Below, piece by piece: positions 23,827-34,227 of a DNA stretch of 64,000 bases (position 1 is its first letter; the number at the start of each line of letters is the position of its first letter). Source of the DNA: Halomonas sp. (GTDB taxonomy: Bacteria; Pseudomonadota; Gammaproteobacteria; Pseudomonadales; Halomonadaceae); assembly GCF_011050415.1 (NCBI RefSeq), contig NZ_DRFS01000005.1:1-64000 (forward strand), in the 5' to 3' direction. The position numbers and the translations under genes were made by a program. A model generated the notes under the pieces. It did not search any database and was not told where the DNA came from. It was given only the letters and a program-made list of their open reading frames with translations.

Positions 23827-26616
23827 ATGGCTCGCGCACCGATCGTTCTCGTCGATGGCTCTTCCTATCTTTACCGGGCATTTCACGCACTGCCGCCGCT
23901 TACGACCTCCAGTGGTCAGCCGACGGGTGCGGTGAAGGGTGTGTTGAACATGCTCAAGCGGTTAATCAAAGATTATCCGCAAAGCCCCATGGCGGTGGTG
24001 TTTGATGCGCCGGGTAAAACCTTCCGCGATGATATGTACAGCGACTATAAGGCCCATCGCCCGCCGATGCCTGATGACTTGCGCAGCCAAATTGCCCCGC
24101 TGCACGCCTGTGTAAAAGCGCTAGGCTTGCCACTGCTGTGTATTGAAGGGGTGGAAGCCGACGACGTGATTGGTACTTTGGCCCATCATGCCACTCAGGC
24201 CGGACGTGATGCGGTGATCTCCACGGGCGATAAGGACATGGCGCAACTGGTCAATGCCCATATCACGCTGGTGAATACCATGAAGGATGAAACCCTGGAC
24301 GAAGCAGGGGTAGAAGAAAAATTCGGCTTGCCACCTGCGCTAATTATCGATTTTCTCGCCCTGATGGGGGATAAGGTCGACAACATTCCCGGTGTGCCCG
24401 GCGTGGGCGAAAAGACCGCCATTGGCCTGCTACAAGGTATGGGTGGCGGGCTTGAGACTATTTATGGCGATTTGGAACGCGTTAAAACGCTTACCTTCCG
24501 AGGCGCAAAAACCCTACCCAAGAAGCTTGAAGAGCATCGCGATCAGGCGTTTCTTTCTTATCAGTTAGCCACCATCAAAGTCGATTGCGATCTCCCAGTG
24601 GGTTTGGATGATTTGGATATCGCCCATCCTGATCGCGAAGCGCTGGTCACGCTGTATAAAGAGATGGAATTCCGTCAGTGGCTGGGTGAGCTTCTGGAAG
24701 GCAAAGACGAAGGCGTGGATGACGTAAAAGGCGGTGACCCCGCGCCTGTCAGCACAGAGGACGCGGCTAACGAGCTGCAGGGGGCGAGTGCGGCTGCCCA
24801 AGCAAGTCCACGTGAAGATCACGTCATCCTGGAGCAGGTCGACTTCGAGCGCTGGCTGGAGCGGCTGCAAAACGCCGAGCGCTTCTGTTTTGACCTGGAA
24901 ACTACCAGCCTCAATTATATGGATGCGGAAATTGTTGGCGTAGGATTGTCATTAGAAGCAGGGGAGGCCGCCTATATTCCGCTTGCCCATGACTACCTGG
25001 ATGCCCCTCAGCAGCTTGACCGCAAAGCGGTATTGGCGGCGCTAAAACCGCTGCTGGAAGACCCGCAAAAAACCAAAATAGGCCAAAACCTCAAGTACGA
25101 TATTTCAGTATTGGCCAACTATGCCATCTCTGTGGCGGGCCCGTTTGCCGACACCATGCTGGCCTCCTATGTGCTCAACTCTACCGCGACGCGCCATGAT
25201 ATGGATTCGTTGGCGCTTAAGTACCTGGGCGAAAAAACCATCTCTTTTGAAGAGATTGCCGGTAAGGGCGCTAAACAGCTGACCTTTAACCAAATTGCCT
25301 TGGAGCAGGCTGTGCCTTACGCCTGTGAAGACGTCGATATCACGTTGAGGCTGCAGGAAGCGCTGCGCCCTCAGGTTGAAAACGAAGGGCGCTTGGCAGG
25401 GGTGCTGGATCATATTGAGTTGCCGCTGATCAAAGTGCTCTCACGCATCGAGCGTAACGGGGTTGCCGTTGATGCTGAGCTACTGCACAAACAGAGCCAG
25501 CAGCTTGAAAAGCGTATCGGTGAGTTAGAGCGCGAAGCGTTTGAGCTCGCCGGGCGTGAATTTAACCTGGGCTCCCCTAAGCAGCTTGGTCAGATTCTGT
25601 TTGAAGAGCAGAAAATTCCGGTGCTTAAGAAAACACCTAAAGGGGCGCCTTCGACCGCAGAAGGGGTGCTGGAGGAGCTGGCGCTGGATTACCCGCTGCC
25701 CAAGGTCATCATGCAGCATCGTGGTCTTGCTAAGCTAAAATCCACTTACACCGATAAGCTGCCTCGCTTGCTCAATAATGCCACTGGCCGCGTGCATACC
25801 AGCTACCATCAGGCGGTCACCGCCACCGGTCGGCTGTCGTCATCCGATCCGAACTTACAAAACATCCCCATTCGTACCGAAGAGGGGCGCAAAATTCGTC
25901 AGGCGTTTATCGCCCGCCCTGGCTACCGCATTGTCGCTGCCGACTACTCGCAAATTGAGCTGCGTATTATGGCGCATCTTTCTGAAGATAAAGGTTTGCT
26001 GGAAGCGTTTGCCGAGGGGCGTGATATCCATACCGCTACGGCCGCAGAGGTCTTTGGCACATCGCTTGAAAAGGTGTCGAGTGATCAGCGCCGCAGCGCT
26101 AAAGCGATCAACTTTGGGTTGATTTACGGCATGAGCGCCTGGGGGTTGTCACGCCAGCTACATATCGAGCGTAACCAGGCACAAACCTACATCGACCGTT
26201 ACTTTGACCGCTACCCAGGTGTGGCTCGCTATATGGAGCGCATTCGCACCCAGGCGGCGGAAGATGGTTTTGTCGAAACCGTGCTTGGGCGTCGGCTGTA
26301 CCTGCCGGAAATTCAGTCGCAAAACCGCAATCGTCGGCAAGGCGCTGAGCGTACGGCGATTAATGCCCCGATGCAGGGCACGGCAGCGGATATTATCAAG
26401 CAGGCGATGATTGATGTGGATGCGTGGCTGGCAGAAGGCGAGTTCGACGCGCTGATGGTGATGCAAGTGCACGATGAACTGGTGTTTGAAGTGGCTGAAA
26501 AGCAGGTCGATGCTTTTATTGAGCAGGTGCAAAAACGCATGCAGGGCGCGGCTGAGTTAAAAGTACCGCTGATTGTGGAAGCGGAGAGCGGCGCCAATTG
26601 GGATGAAGCGCACTGA
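23827..26616 (+). CDS. polA: DNA polymerase I
   Basis: 929 residues from ATG 23827 (MARAPIVLVDGSSYLYRAF). Three domains in order: 5' nuclease (1 to about 300; VFDAPGKTFRDD, EADDVIGTL, DNIPGVPGVGEKTA), proofreading exonuclease with intact ExoI acidic residues (CFDLETTSLNYMD, about 355) and DEDxY-type late motifs, and family A polymerase (motif A DYSQIELRIMAHLS, motif B RRSAKAINFGLIYGM, motif C MQVHDELVFE). It fills gaps and removes Okazaki RNA primers. It is a single gene, ending at a hairpin terminator. Confidence 0.97.
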   Translation: MARAPIVLVDGSSYLYRAFHALPPLTTSSGQPTGAVKGVLNMLKRLIKDYPQSPMAVVFDAPGKTFRDDMYSDYKAHRPPMPDDLRSQIAPLHACVKALGLPLLCIEGVEADDVIGTLAHHATQAGRDAVISTGDKDMAQLVNAHITLVNTMKDETLDEAGVEEKFGLPPALIIDFLALMGDKVDNIPGVPGVGEKTAIGLLQGMGGGLETIYGDLERVKTLTFRGAKTLPKKLEEHRDQAFLSYQLATIKVDCDLPVGLDDLDIAHPDREALVTLYKEMEFRQWLGELLEGKDEGVDDVKGGDPAPVSTEDAANELQGASAAAQASPREDHVILEQVDFERWLERLQNAERFCFDLETTSLNYMDAEIVGVGLSLEAGEAAYIPLAHDYLDAPQQLDRKAVLAALKPLLEDPQKTKIGQNLKYDISVLANYAISVAGPFADTMLASYVLNSTATRHDMDSLALKYLGEKTISFEEIAGKGAKQLTFNQIALEQAVPYACEDVDITLRLQEALRPQVENEGRLAGVLDHIELPLIKVLSRIERNGVAVDAELLHKQSQQLEKRIGELEREAFELAGREFNLGSPKQLGQILFEEQKIPVLKKTPKGAPSTAEGVLEELALDYPLPKVIMQHRGLAKLKSTYTDKLPRLLNNATGRVHTSYHQAVTATGRLSSSDPNLQNIPIRTEEGRKIRQAFIARPGYRIVAADYSQIELRIMAHLSEDKGLLEAFAEGRDIHTATAAEVFGTSLEKVSSDQRRSAKAINFGLIYGMSAWGLSRQLHIERNQAQTYIDRYFDRYPGVARYMERIRTQAAEDGFVETVLGRRLYLPEIQSQNRNRRQGAERTAINAPMQGTAADIIKQAMIDVDAWLAEGEFDALMVMQVHDELVFEVAEKQVDAFIEQVQKRMQGAAELKVPLIVEAESGANWDEAH

Positions 26617-26625
26617 TAGTTTTTT

Positions 26626-26651
26626 AAACGCCACGCTAGCGTGGCGTTTTT
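26626..26651. terminator. Bidirectional terminator after polA
   Basis: AAACGCCACGC-TA-GCGTGGCGTTTTT: a perfect stem with T-run, located between the convergent polA and iron-transporter genes, so it can serve both. Confidence 0.9.
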
Positions 26652-26653
26652 GC

Positions 26654-27742
26654 TTAGTCGCGTAATACGCTGCCGCGTCGTTGAGGCTCTAAATCGACCT
26701 GCTCACCGACTTTCCATAATGTGTGGCTTGGAGTAATAACGCTATAGCGTTGGCCTTTTTGCTCCAGTAAATAGAAGCAGTCATGGCCACGGAACTCTCG
26801 TTCAATAATGGTGGCACCTTTGCCTTGCTCAGCGGGTGACATGGCAAGATGCTCGGGACGCAGTGATACGCGCACCGGCCCTTTAATAGCTGAGTCGATG
26901 CCTACCGGCCCCAGCGCTGTTTGCGCTATTTCGCCATCCGCATCGCCGTCTAATAAATTGGTATGGCCCAAAAACTCAGCCACAAAGGCAGTGGCTGGGC
27001 GCTGATAAATATGCTCTGGACGATCTATTTGTAGCAGTTTGCCCGCGTGCATAACGCCTACCTGATCAGCAAAGGAGAGCGCTTCGCCCTGGTCGTGAGT
27101 GACCAGAATGGCAGTAGTCCCCGACGCTTTAAACAGTTTGCGAACTTCTTTGCGGGTTGATTCCCTAAGCGCCGCATCCAGGTTAGAGAACGGCTCATCA
27201 AGTAACACTAGCTCGGGTTCAGCGGCCAAGGTGCGGGCTAATGCAACGCGCTGTTGCTGGCCACCGGAAAGCTCATCAGGCATGCGTTTAACAAGATCTG
27301 CCAAGCCCACTAAATCAAGCCATTCACGGGCCTTTGCAGCCCGCTTTGCTTTGGGTACATGACGCATAGCAAAGGCCACATTTTGGCCCAGGGACATATG
27401 CGGGAACAGGGCATAATCTTGAAACACGATACCGATACGGCGCTGCTGGGGCGGCAGAGCAGTGACATTTTTGCCATGTAAAAACAGCTGACCTTCATCG
27501 GGCTGTTCAAAACCAGCGATCATTCTCAGTGTGGTGGTTTTGCCACAGCCGCTGGGGCCAAGTAGGGCCAAAATATCGCCGCTTTCCAGGTTGAAACTAA
27601 CGTTGTCTACTGCCAGTGGATCGCCTGGGCGATACCGTTTAGAGAGGCCTTCTACCGCAAGTAGCGGAGTGTTAAGCGCCGCTGCTACACCTTGAGGCGT
27701 TGTTACTCCTTGAGGCGTTGTAGGTACATTGAGGGTCGTCAT
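26654..27742 (-). CDS. fbpC: Ferric iron ABC transporter, ATP-binding subunit (FbpC-like)
   Basis: 362 residues. Walker [11 protein letters not shown] (about 61-70), signature LSGGQQQR (about 160), Walker [14 protein letters not shown] and the H-loop VTHDQGEA are all present, with a C-terminal OB-like regulatory domain ([12 protein letters not shown]). It powers uptake of ferric iron together with the overlapping permease and the binding protein upstream. The first ~25 residues contain a repeated TTPQGV not usual in the family. ATG overlaps the permease stop by 4 bp. The operon sits behind a Fur-box-like sequence. A role in thiamine or polyamine uptake is less likely given the binding protein. 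Confidence 0.88.
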   Translation of the reverse strand: MTTLNVPTTPQGVTTPQGVAAALNTPLLAVEGLSKRYRPGDPLAVDNVSFNLESGDILALLGPSGCGKTTTLRMIAGFEQPDEGQLFLHGKNVTALPPQQRRIGIVFQDYALFPHMSLGQNVAFAMRHVPKAKRAAKAREWLDLVGLADLVKRMPDELSGGQQQRVALARTLAAEPELVLLDEPFSNLDAALRESTRKEVRKLFKASGTTAILVTHDQGEALSFADQVGVMHAGKLLQIDRPEHIYQRPATAFVAEFLGHTNLLDGDADGEIAQTALGPVGIDSAIKGPVRVSLRPEHLAMSPAEQGKGATIIEREFRGHDCFYLLEQKGQRYSVITPSHTLWKVGEQVDLEPQRRGSVLRD

Positions 27743-29331
27743 CGTTTTCCCTCCCGGGCAAGTAGTAGGCCAACCGAAATACTTGAAAACACCACAATCG
27801 CCGCTGCAAAGGGGGCGGCTTCTGCCAGCATGCCTTCAGAGGTACGGGTAAATACGGTCACTGCCAGTGTGGTATATCCCGTGGGTGCGAGTAAAAAGGT
27901 GATCGGTAGCTCTTTCATACACAGTACAAATACCAGCACCACGCCGGAAAGTATGCCACGGCGCAGGCGTGGAAAGATCACGTGAATAAACGTTGATACT
28001 GGACCATGACCCAAGGAGTGGGCGGCTTGTTCCATGCTGGGGCGCGTTTGTAAAAGCGCGCTGCGAATTGGGCCGAGCGCCAATGCCAGCGATGCCATGG
28101 CCCAGGTAATGATCAGCAGGGCCAGCGTTTGATAGAGAAAAGAGGCTGTTTGTAAGGCAAAAAATACCATTGCCAGCGCCAGCGCTAGCGGTGGAATGGC
28201 ATAGCCAATATAGGCAGAGCGCTCAATCACAGCGGTAAACGGCGAGCGATAACGTACGCTTAAAAAGGCCAGCGGGAGGGCAAAAGCTGCCGCTAAGACT
28301 GCCGCGGGAAGCGCAGCCCCCGCTGAACGCAGCAGCGTGCCGGGTACGCGGGCAAAGAAGCTCATATCGGGTGGGGCTAACAGCAACCAGTAACTTAGAA
28401 TCATCGCGGGTAGCCCAATAGAGGCGCCAAATAGCACGACTAGATAAGGCCATGCCAGCCAGCGCGCTCGGCCCAATGGCCGTGGTCGAATAGGCCGCGC
28501 CACGCCGGTACCTACGCGGGCAAGCTTGCGCTTGACCACAAAGCTATCGATTAACACAAAGCAGAAAGCCAGCGCCAACAGCATGATTGCCAGCCACGCC
28601 GCGTAAATACGGTCAAAGGCACCAGAGTATTGGGTATAAATGGCATAGCTAAAGGCTTCGTAGCGCATGAGCGCGACGGCACCAAAATCGCCTAAAACGT
28701 AGAGTGTAATCACCAGCCAGCCAGCCATCAGGGCGGGCATTAAGTGGGGCAAAATAATCAGCCGGAAAATATCGAACTGTGAATAGCCCAGGCTGCGGGC
28801 ACTCTCTTCCAAATTGCCGTCTAAACCGGCAAGTGCCGCGCGAAGGTTTAAAAACAGATAGGGAAAGGTGTACAGCGAAAGCGCGATGGTGGCACCGCTG
28901 TAACCCTGTAATCGGGGCAGTTGAATACCGAACAGCTGTGCCATCACGCCATAGTTACCGCTTAAGCCAATCAACGCATAGGCCATCACATAGCCCGGCA
29001 CCGCTAATGGCACCACACCAAGCACGGTCAGCAAGCGTTTGCAGGGAATATCCGTACGGGTCACCAACCACGCTAACGGAAACGCCATCAGTGTCGTGGC
29101 CAATACCACGCCGCCCGCTAACGTCAGTGTGTTAATCAGCAGGTCAAGATTACGGCTACGGAAAACCAGTGAGACCAGCGTATCGTTATCTGCTTCAAAA
29201 GCACGTAACCCCAGATACACCAGTGGAATCAACATTGCCAGGGCGGCAATGGTTGATGGCAGTAATATGTGTAGGGGAGCCTGCTTTGGCCAGAAACGTA
29301 GCCGAGAAGCAGTCACTTGCAAATGTGCCAT
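27739..29331 (-). CDS. fbpB: Ferric iron ABC transporter, fused two-domain permease (FbpB-like)
   Basis: 530 residues with about twelve membrane helices in two homologous halves. Each half carries an EAA loop for docking the ATPase ([17 protein letters not shown] at about 175-190 and [16 protein letters not shown] near 445-460). This fused architecture is typical of FbpB/SfuB iron permeases. It moves ferric iron from the periplasmic binding protein into the cytoplasm. It follows the binding-protein gene by 99 bp and overlaps the ATPase gene. Confidence 0.9.
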   Translation of the reverse strand: MAHLQVTASRLRFWPKQAPLHILLPSTIAALAMLIPLVYLGLRAFEADNDTLVSLVFRSRNLDLLINTLTLAGGVVLATTLMAFPLAWLVTRTDIPCKRLLTVLGVVPLAVPGYVMAYALIGLSGNYGVMAQLFGIQLPRLQGYSGATIALSLYTFPYLFLNLRAALAGLDGNLEESARSLGYSQFDIFRLIILPHLMPALMAGWLVITLYVLGDFGAVALMRYEAFSYAIYTQYSGAFDRIYAAWLAIMLLALAFCFVLIDSFVVKRKLARVGTGVARPIRPRPLGRARWLAWPYLVVLFGASIGLPAMILSYWLLLAPPDMSFFARVPGTLLRSAGAALPAAVLAAAFALPLAFLSVRYRSPFTAVIERSAYIGYAIPPLALALAMVFFALQTASFLYQTLALLIITWAMASLALALGPIRSALLQTRPSMEQAAHSLGHGPVSTFIHVIFPRLRRGILSGVVLVFVLCMKELPITFLLAPTGYTTLAVTVFTRTSEGMLAEAAPFAAAIVVFSSISVGLLLAREGKR

Positions 29332-29430
29332 GGTATCTCGTGAAAACGCCCTAGCCGCCTTACAAGAGGCGGCTAGGGCTTTAGCAAACCAGGCGCACCT
29401 ACCTAAGTCAGTAGGCCGCTATGAACATCG

Positions 29431-30423
29431 TTACAGCAAGTTAACGTCGCGCAGCAGATTCAGAGTACCTTCCAGGTCTTCAAGGTCATCCAGATCAATC
29501 TGCGGTGAGACTTCTAACAGTCGATCAAAGTCTTCAAGAATCGGGTTCTGAATCACGTTGCGTGTCACCGGGTACTCGTAAACATTGCCAGTGAAATACT
29601 GTTGAGCGGCAGGTGAGAGTAAGAAACGAATAAACTCCACGGCAGCTTCCTGGTTCTCGCTGCTTTCAAGTACCGCAATGCCTGCTACGTTAACCAAGTT
29701 GCCGATATCACCATCTGCAAAGAAGGCCTGCTCAACAGGATACTCGCTATCGGTAGCTTTAAACCGCGGCAAATAATAATTGTTTACCAAGCCGAAGTCG
29801 ACTTCTCCACCCGCAATGCCCTCAACTTGAGTGCCGTTGTTGCGGAAGGTGACAGCACCATTGTCGCGCATGCCTTCCAACCACTCGCGGGTCTCTTCTT
29901 CACCGTGCTCAAGACGCATGGCCGTAATAAACGATTGGAACGAACCGTTAGTCGGTGCCCAGCCTACGCGGCCTTCGTACTGCTCATCAGTCAAGTCGAA
30001 GATGCTTTCCGGCAGCTCATCTTCCTCGACACGCTCAGGTGAGTAGGCAATTACGCGGGCTCGGCCACTGGTAGCGACCCAGTTACCGGTTTCGCTGGTG
30101 TAGATGGTGGGTAGGTCTTGGTAAATATCTTCAGGAAGCTCAGCAAGTAGGTCTGCCTGGCTGATAGCCCCCATGGCGCCCGCGTCCTGACCCCAGTAAA
30201 GATCAGCCGGAGAACGGTCGCCTTCTTCCTGAATGAGGACTGCCAACTGAGCGGTGTCGCCATAGCGCACGTTAACACTGATACCGGTCTCTTTCTCAAA
30301 CTGGGCAATGATCGGTTCAACCATGGACTCGCCACGGCCTGAATACAGTGTGAGGTCAGCGGCAGAGGCCAGTGGGGCAGCAAATAGTGTTGCGGCGGCA
30401 GTCGCCAATAACGTTTTATGCAT
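29431..30423 (-). CDS. fbpA: Ferric iron-binding periplasmic protein (FbpA/FutA-like)
   Basis: 330 residues from ATG 30423 (MHKTLLATAAATLFAA), chosen because AAGGGA would touch the upstream ATG but is 9 nt from this one. A Sec signal ends near ASA-A. The mature protein begins DLTLYSGRGESMVEPI, the usual type-2 binding-protein start, and has the paired tyrosines NNYYLPRF (about 230) that bind Fe(III). It delivers ferric iron to the FbpB-like permease. The Fur-box-like sequence upstream fits iron-repressed expression. Confidence 0.9.
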   Translation of the reverse strand: MHKTLLATAAATLFAAPLASAADLTLYSGRGESMVEPIIAQFEKETGISVNVRYGDTAQLAVLIQEEGDRSPADLYWGQDAGAMGAISQADLLAELPEDIYQDLPTIYTSETGNWVATSGRARVIAYSPERVEEDELPESIFDLTDEQYEGRVGWAPTNGSFQSFITAMRLEHGEEETREWLEGMRDNGAVTFRNNGTQVEGIAGGEVDFGLVNNYYLPRFKATDSEYPVEQAFFADGDIGNLVNVAGIAVLESSENQEAAVEFIRFLLSPAAQQYFTGNVYEYPVTRNVIQNPILEDFDRLLEVSPQIDLDDLEDLEGTLNLLRDVNLL

Positions 30424-30510
30424 CTCAAGCATTCCCTTTTTCAGTCGTTCAGGCTTAGGCTGCTGAGCAGCGCTCTACCTCAACGATAACAAAAAAATGT
30501 CCGCTTGCAA

Positions 30511-30535
30511 ATGATAATGATACGCAAAATGATTC
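30511..30535. promoter_or_regulatory. Fur-box-like sequence upstream of fbpA
   Basis: ATGATAATGATACGCAAAAT, then GATTC: the left two hexamers (GATAAT, GATA) and the right GATT follow the Fur consensus GATAATGATAATCATTATC at most positions. It is about 90 bp upstream of fbpA, in a region with no other gene. Repression by Fur-iron is the expected effect. Confidence 0.65.
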
Positions 30536-30573
30536 TTGTCTATTAGTCTCATGCCTACTTTTGTGAACCTCAT

Positions 30574-30597
30574 AAAAAAGCCCGACATTGTCGGGCA
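30574..30597 (-). terminator. Terminator of the TRAP/dehydrogenase operon
   Basis: GCCCGACA-AT-TGTCGGGC (minus strand: GCCCGACAATGTCGGGC, then TTTTTTA) lies about 45 bp beyond the SDR stop and in the same direction, ending the operon. Confidence 0.85.
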
Positions 30598-30639
30598 ATC
30601 AAGAAGTTACTAATTATTTGGTTAACCAGCAACAGGGAA

Positions 30640-31392
30640 CTATTGAGCAGTCCAGCCACCATCAACCATCAGTGCACTACCGGTGACCATGGCCGCGGCG
30701 GGTGACGCCAGAAACACCACCGAACCCATGATGTCCTCCACTTGACCAAGGCGGCCAAGGGGAATCTTAGCGATCACGCTTTCTAAGAAACCAGGCTGCT
30801 CAAAATAAGGGCGTGTCATGGGTGTTTCGATAAACGTCGGACAAACAGAGTTAACCCGTATACCGCGCGGGCCAAGTTCCACCGCCATGGCACGCGTCAT
30901 GCCCTCTACTGCAGATTTCGAAGCGCAATAAAGGCTGCGATTTGCAGCCCCTACATGGCCCATCTGAGAAGAAATATTGATGACGCTGCCACCGTTCGGC
31001 ATTTGCCCAACAATGGTTTGGGTGAGGAAATAACAGGCTCGCACGTTAAGGTCCATCACTGTGGCATAGTCATCTTCACTGACGTCTGCCAGGGGCTTGG
31101 GCCGATTGGTGCCAGCGTTATTGACCAAAATATCAAATGAGTGGCTTGCCAGTGCCTGCTTCAGCGCTGAGTGGTCGTTAACGTCCAGTGCTAATCCATT
31201 CGCCTTGAAGCCAGCGGCTTGTAAAGCGGCAACGGCTTCATTTAGCGTTCCCTCGCTGCGGGCGACTAGCGTTACCTCAGCACCCGCTTGAGCAAGTGCG
31301 CAGGCGCAGGCTAGACCAATGCCCTGGCTAGCCCCGGTGATGAGCGCGCGCTTACCGGTTAGCTGCAGGCTGGGTGTCTGCGGTAGCGTCAT
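30640..31392 (-). CDS. Short-chain dehydrogenase/reductase
   Basis: 250 residues of the classical SDR family: cofactor loop GASQGIGL (about 20-27), NNAG (about 90), catalytic Ser in SSQM, Tyr-x-x-x-Lys in YCASK (about 152-156) and the C-terminal [10 protein letters not shown]. It oxidises or reduces a secondary alcohol with NAD(P). The stop-start overlap with the HisD-like gene (31389-31392) and the TRAP genes upstream suggest a catabolic role on the imported compound, for example HpsO-like oxidation at C2 of dihydroxypropanesulfonate. That substrate is inference. Confidence 0.85.
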   Translation of the reverse strand: MTLPQTPSLQLTGKRALITGASQGIGLACACALAQAGAEVTLVARSEGTLNEAVAALQAAGFKANGLALDVNDHSALKQALASHSFDILVNNAGTNRPKPLADVSEDDYATVMDLNVRACYFLTQTIVGQMPNGGSVINISSQMGHVGAANRSLYCASKSAVEGMTRAMAVELGPRGIRVNSVCPTFIETPMTRPYFEQPGFLESVIAKIPLGRLGQVEDIMGSVVFLASPAAAMVTGSALMVDGGWTAQ

Positions 31393-32699
31393 GCATCCAC
31401 CGCTGAAGCGTAGGGCACATTGCGCTTACCGTAACGGCGAACCCGCTCATTGGCCTGTTCGCCATGACCCGCGAACCCTTCTAGCGCACATAGCCGCGAA
31501 CAGTAGCTACCGATTTCAGCGGAAGCCTCATCCGTCAGCACGCGCTGGTAGGTGCAGGTTTTTAAGAACTTACCTACCCATAATCCGCCGGTGTAGCGGG
31601 CGGCTTTTTTGGTCGGCAAGGTGTGGTTAGTGCCGATCACTTTGTCACCAAACGCCACATTGGTACGCGGGCCAAGGAACAGCGCGCCGTAGTTGGTCAT
31701 CTTTTCCAGGTAAAGTTCTGGGTCTTCGGTCATTACCTGAACGTGCTCGTAGGCCATTTCGTTAGCCACCTGCAGCATCTCTTCATGGCTGTCACAGACA
31801 ATCACTTCACCATGGGTTTCCCAGGCTTGCCGGGCGATCTCGGCAGTGGGCAGTTTCTTGAGCAGTTCATCAATCGCTGCCAGGGTGTCGTGGGCGAGTT
31901 TTTCTGAATTGGTCAGCAGCGCCGCCGGAGAGGTAGGGCCATGTTCAGCCTGACCCAGCAAATCGGTGGCGCACAGCAGACCGTCGACGCTCTCATCGGC
32001 AATAACCAGGGTTTCCGTCGGCCCTGCAAAAAGATCAATGCCCACACGGCCAAAGAGCTGGCGCTTGGCTTCGGCCACAAAGGCGTTGCCTGGGCCGACT
32101 AACATATCGACGGGGTCAATAGTGTCAGTGCCAATTGCCATGGCGCCGACCGCTTGCACGCCGCCTAGCACGAGTATTTCATCGGCACCGGCTAAATGCA
32201 TGGCGGCAACAATCGCCGGATGAGGTTTGCCTTTATAAGGCGGCGCAGCGGCGATTACTCGCTTAACGCCAGCCACTTTAGCCGTCAATACGCTCATATG
32301 GGCCGACGCCACCATGGGGTAGGCACCTCCAGGGATATAACAACCAACTGAATTGATCGGCAGATGCTTGTGGCCTAGCACAACGCCCGGATGAGTCTCG
32401 ATCTCAACCGGCTGCATGGAAGCAAGCTGAGCTTCCGCAAAGCGGCGAATTTGGGCTTGGGCAAAGCGGATATCTTCAAGGTCGCGCTGTGAAACTTCGC
32501 TCATTGCTTGAGCGATATCGGCTTCACTCAGGCGAAAAGAGGTGGGGGACCAGTTATCAAATTTTTCAGATAGCTCACGCACCGCTTTATCACCATGAGC
32601 CTCAATATCAGCAAGGGTCTTTTCGACGGTTTCACGTACTTGGCGATCAGCTTCAGCGCGAGTCTCAACTGAGGCTCCGGTTTTAAGATGGCGAATCAT
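31389..32699 (-). CDS. HisD-like zinc dehydrogenase, possible sulfopropanediol 3-dehydrogenase (HpsN-like)
   Basis: 436 residues of the histidinol dehydrogenase fold. The zinc ligands are kept (Gln and His in LLGQAEHG, Asp in [11 protein letters not shown], His in FAGHGEQ), as is the Glu-His base (YEHVQVM). It sits in a TRAP operon with an SDR rather than among his genes, so it is unlikely to serve histidine synthesis. HpsN, which oxidises 2,3-dihydroxypropane-1-sulfonate to sulfolactate with NAD, belongs to this subgroup and lies beside TRAP genes in known clusters. The stretch [15 protein letters not shown] resembles it. Substrate assignment is inference; other HisD paralogues act on unknown polyols. 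Confidence 0.75.
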   Translation of the reverse strand: MIRHLKTGASVETRAEADRQVRETVEKTLADIEAHGDKAVRELSEKFDNWSPTSFRLSEADIAQAMSEVSQRDLEDIRFAQAQIRRFAEAQLASMQPVEIETHPGVVLGHKHLPINSVGCYIPGGAYPMVASAHMSVLTAKVAGVKRVIAAAPPYKGKPHPAIVAAMHLAGADEILVLGGVQAVGAMAIGTDTIDPVDMLVGPGNAFVAEAKRQLFGRVGIDLFAGPTETLVIADESVDGLLCATDLLGQAEHGPTSPAALLTNSEKLAHDTLAAIDELLKKLPTAEIARQAWETHGEVIVCDSHEEMLQVANEMAYEHVQVMTEDPELYLEKMTNYGALFLGPRTNVAFGDKVIGTNHTLPTKKAARYTGGLWVGKFLKTCTYQRVLTDEASAEIGSYCSRLCALEGFAGHGEQANERVRRYGKRNVPYASAVDA

Positions 32700-32815
32700 A
32701 TAAAGCTCCTGTTACGCGTTGTGCAGTTATTTTTAAAGCGTTAGGGATAAGGCTATGCGTTGTTGCATACGAATGCAATGGTGGGCTGGGCTACTATTTT
32801 AAAGCCTTTAAACGA

Positions 32816-32843
32816 ACGCCCCCACGCTAAAGCGAGGGGGCGT
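32816..32843. terminator. GC-rich hairpin between HisD-like and TRAP genes
   Basis: ACGCCCCC/GGGGGCGT arms around ACGCTAAAGCGA form a strong stem, but there is no T-run on the minus strand. In a 196-bp gap inside the operon it may protect or cut the message, reducing downstream expression. Confidence 0.45.
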
Positions 32844-32895
32844 AATTGACCTTAAATGTGCTAAGGGTTGATCAACGGGGTTATCAATCGAGTTA

Positions 32896-34227
32896 TCAAC
32901 CTAGCAACCTATTGGGCAGCCCGGTGACTAGCCAAGGGAAGAACGACATAAGTACACAGGCCAGTAGGATGAGTAGTACAAACGGCACTACTGCTTTGTA
33001 CAAATCGACGATTTCTACCCCAGGCGGTGCCACGCCTTTTAAATAGAACAGCGCATAGCCGAACGGAGGGGTTAGGAAGGAGGTCTGTAGCACCACTGCG
33101 ACCATGACCACGAACCACAGTGGATCTACCCCCATGGTTTGGACAATAGGTAGCATAATAGGGAAACTGAGCAGCACGATGCCGGTCCAGTCCAAGAACA
33201 TCCCTAGCACGAATACCAGGAACAGCATCATGATCAGCGCGCCAGTTGTCCCACCGGGCATGGCCAATAACAGGTCTTGAATCACCTGCATGCCGCCACC
33301 GCGAGAGAATACCCCTGTGAAAGCGGTTGCCCCTACCAGTACCAGCATAACCATGGTGGTGGTTTTGCCCGCCTCGATTAGCGTGTGGTAGCAAGTTTTA
33401 AGCTTCCGATCGCCAAAGATCATAAACAGAATAAAGGCGATAAAGACGCCAATCGCTGATGCTTCTGTGGCCGTTGCAATACCGGTGAACAGTGCACCCA
33501 GTACCCCCAGGATCAACGACATCGGTGGCACTACATACTTTGCCAGCATGATCAGCAGCTGTTTGGTGCTCACTTGGGCGCGTTCCTCCTTCGGCACCGG
33601 GGGGCCGTAAGAGGGTTTGAAGTGGCAGATCAGCAGCACATAGAGGGCATACATAACACCCAGCATTAAGCCGGGAATCATTGCACCCGCAAACAGCGCG
33701 CCCACCGAGACCGGCGAATAGCTGGCCATGAGGATGAGCATAATGCTGGGCGGAATCAGAATGCCCAAACAGCCGCTCGCCATTATGACACCAGCGCTTA
33801 GCTCTTTGTTATAGCCGTACTTGAGCATTGGCACCAAGGCAATCATGCCCATTACCGCAATTGAAGCACCAACAATGCCGGTGGTGGCCGCTAACAGCAC
33901 GGACACGATAACAACGGTTAAGGCCAAGCCGCCACGCAGGTTGGCGAGCAGTAAACGCATAGCGTCAAACATCTTTTCCGTGACGCCAGAGTCGTTCAAG
34001 AATCTCGCCATCAAGACAAATAGCGGTATCGCCACCAACACGTAGTTGTCCATGGCATTACCAAAAATATTATTAATCAAGGTGCCTAACACACGCTCGC
34101 CTGGGCCAAGAAACGCGCCGATAACGGCGACGCCACCCAGCACAAAGGCAAGAGGATGGCCCATGAACAGCCCGATTAATAAGCCGCCAAACATAACGAT
34201 GGCGAGTAGTTCTGGACTTAAGTTCAT
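32896..34227 (-). CDS. TRAP transporter large permease (DctM family)
   Basis: 443 residues with about twelve membrane helices. Family stretches include MFGGLLIGLFMGHPLAFVLG near the start, GCLGILIPPSIMLILMAS (about 155-172) and LFLDWTGIVLLSFP-like sequence near 355. This sodium-driven subunit carries the substrate released by the periplasmic binding protein. The ATG overlaps the stop of the small permease gene by 4 bp. Confidence 0.93.
   Translation of the reverse strand: MNLSPELLAIVMFGGLLIGLFMGHPLAFVLGGVAVIGAFLGPGERVLGTLINNIFGNAMDNYVLVAIPLFVLMARFLNDSGVTEKMFDAMRLLLANLRGGLALTVVIVSVLLAATTGIVGASIAVMGMIALVPMLKYGYNKELSAGVIMASGCLGILIPPSIMLILMASYSPVSVGALFAGAMIPGLMLGVMYALYVLLICHFKPSYGPPVPKEERAQVSTKQLLIMLAKYVVPPMSLILGVLGALFTGIATATEASAIGVFIAFILFMIFGDRKLKTCYHTLIEAGKTTTMVMLVLVGATAFTGVFSRGGGMQVIQDLLLAMPGGTTGALIMMLFLVFVLGMFLDWTGIVLLSFPIMLPIVQTMGVDPLWFVVMVAVVLQTSFLTPPFGYALFYLKGVAPPGVEIVDLYKAVVPFVLLILLACVLMSFFPWLVTGLPNRLLG

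Noticed and set aside
31389..32699. Histidinol dehydrogenase for histidine synthesis
   Set aside because: Operon context is transport and SDR, with no other his genes; treated as a catabolic paralogue.
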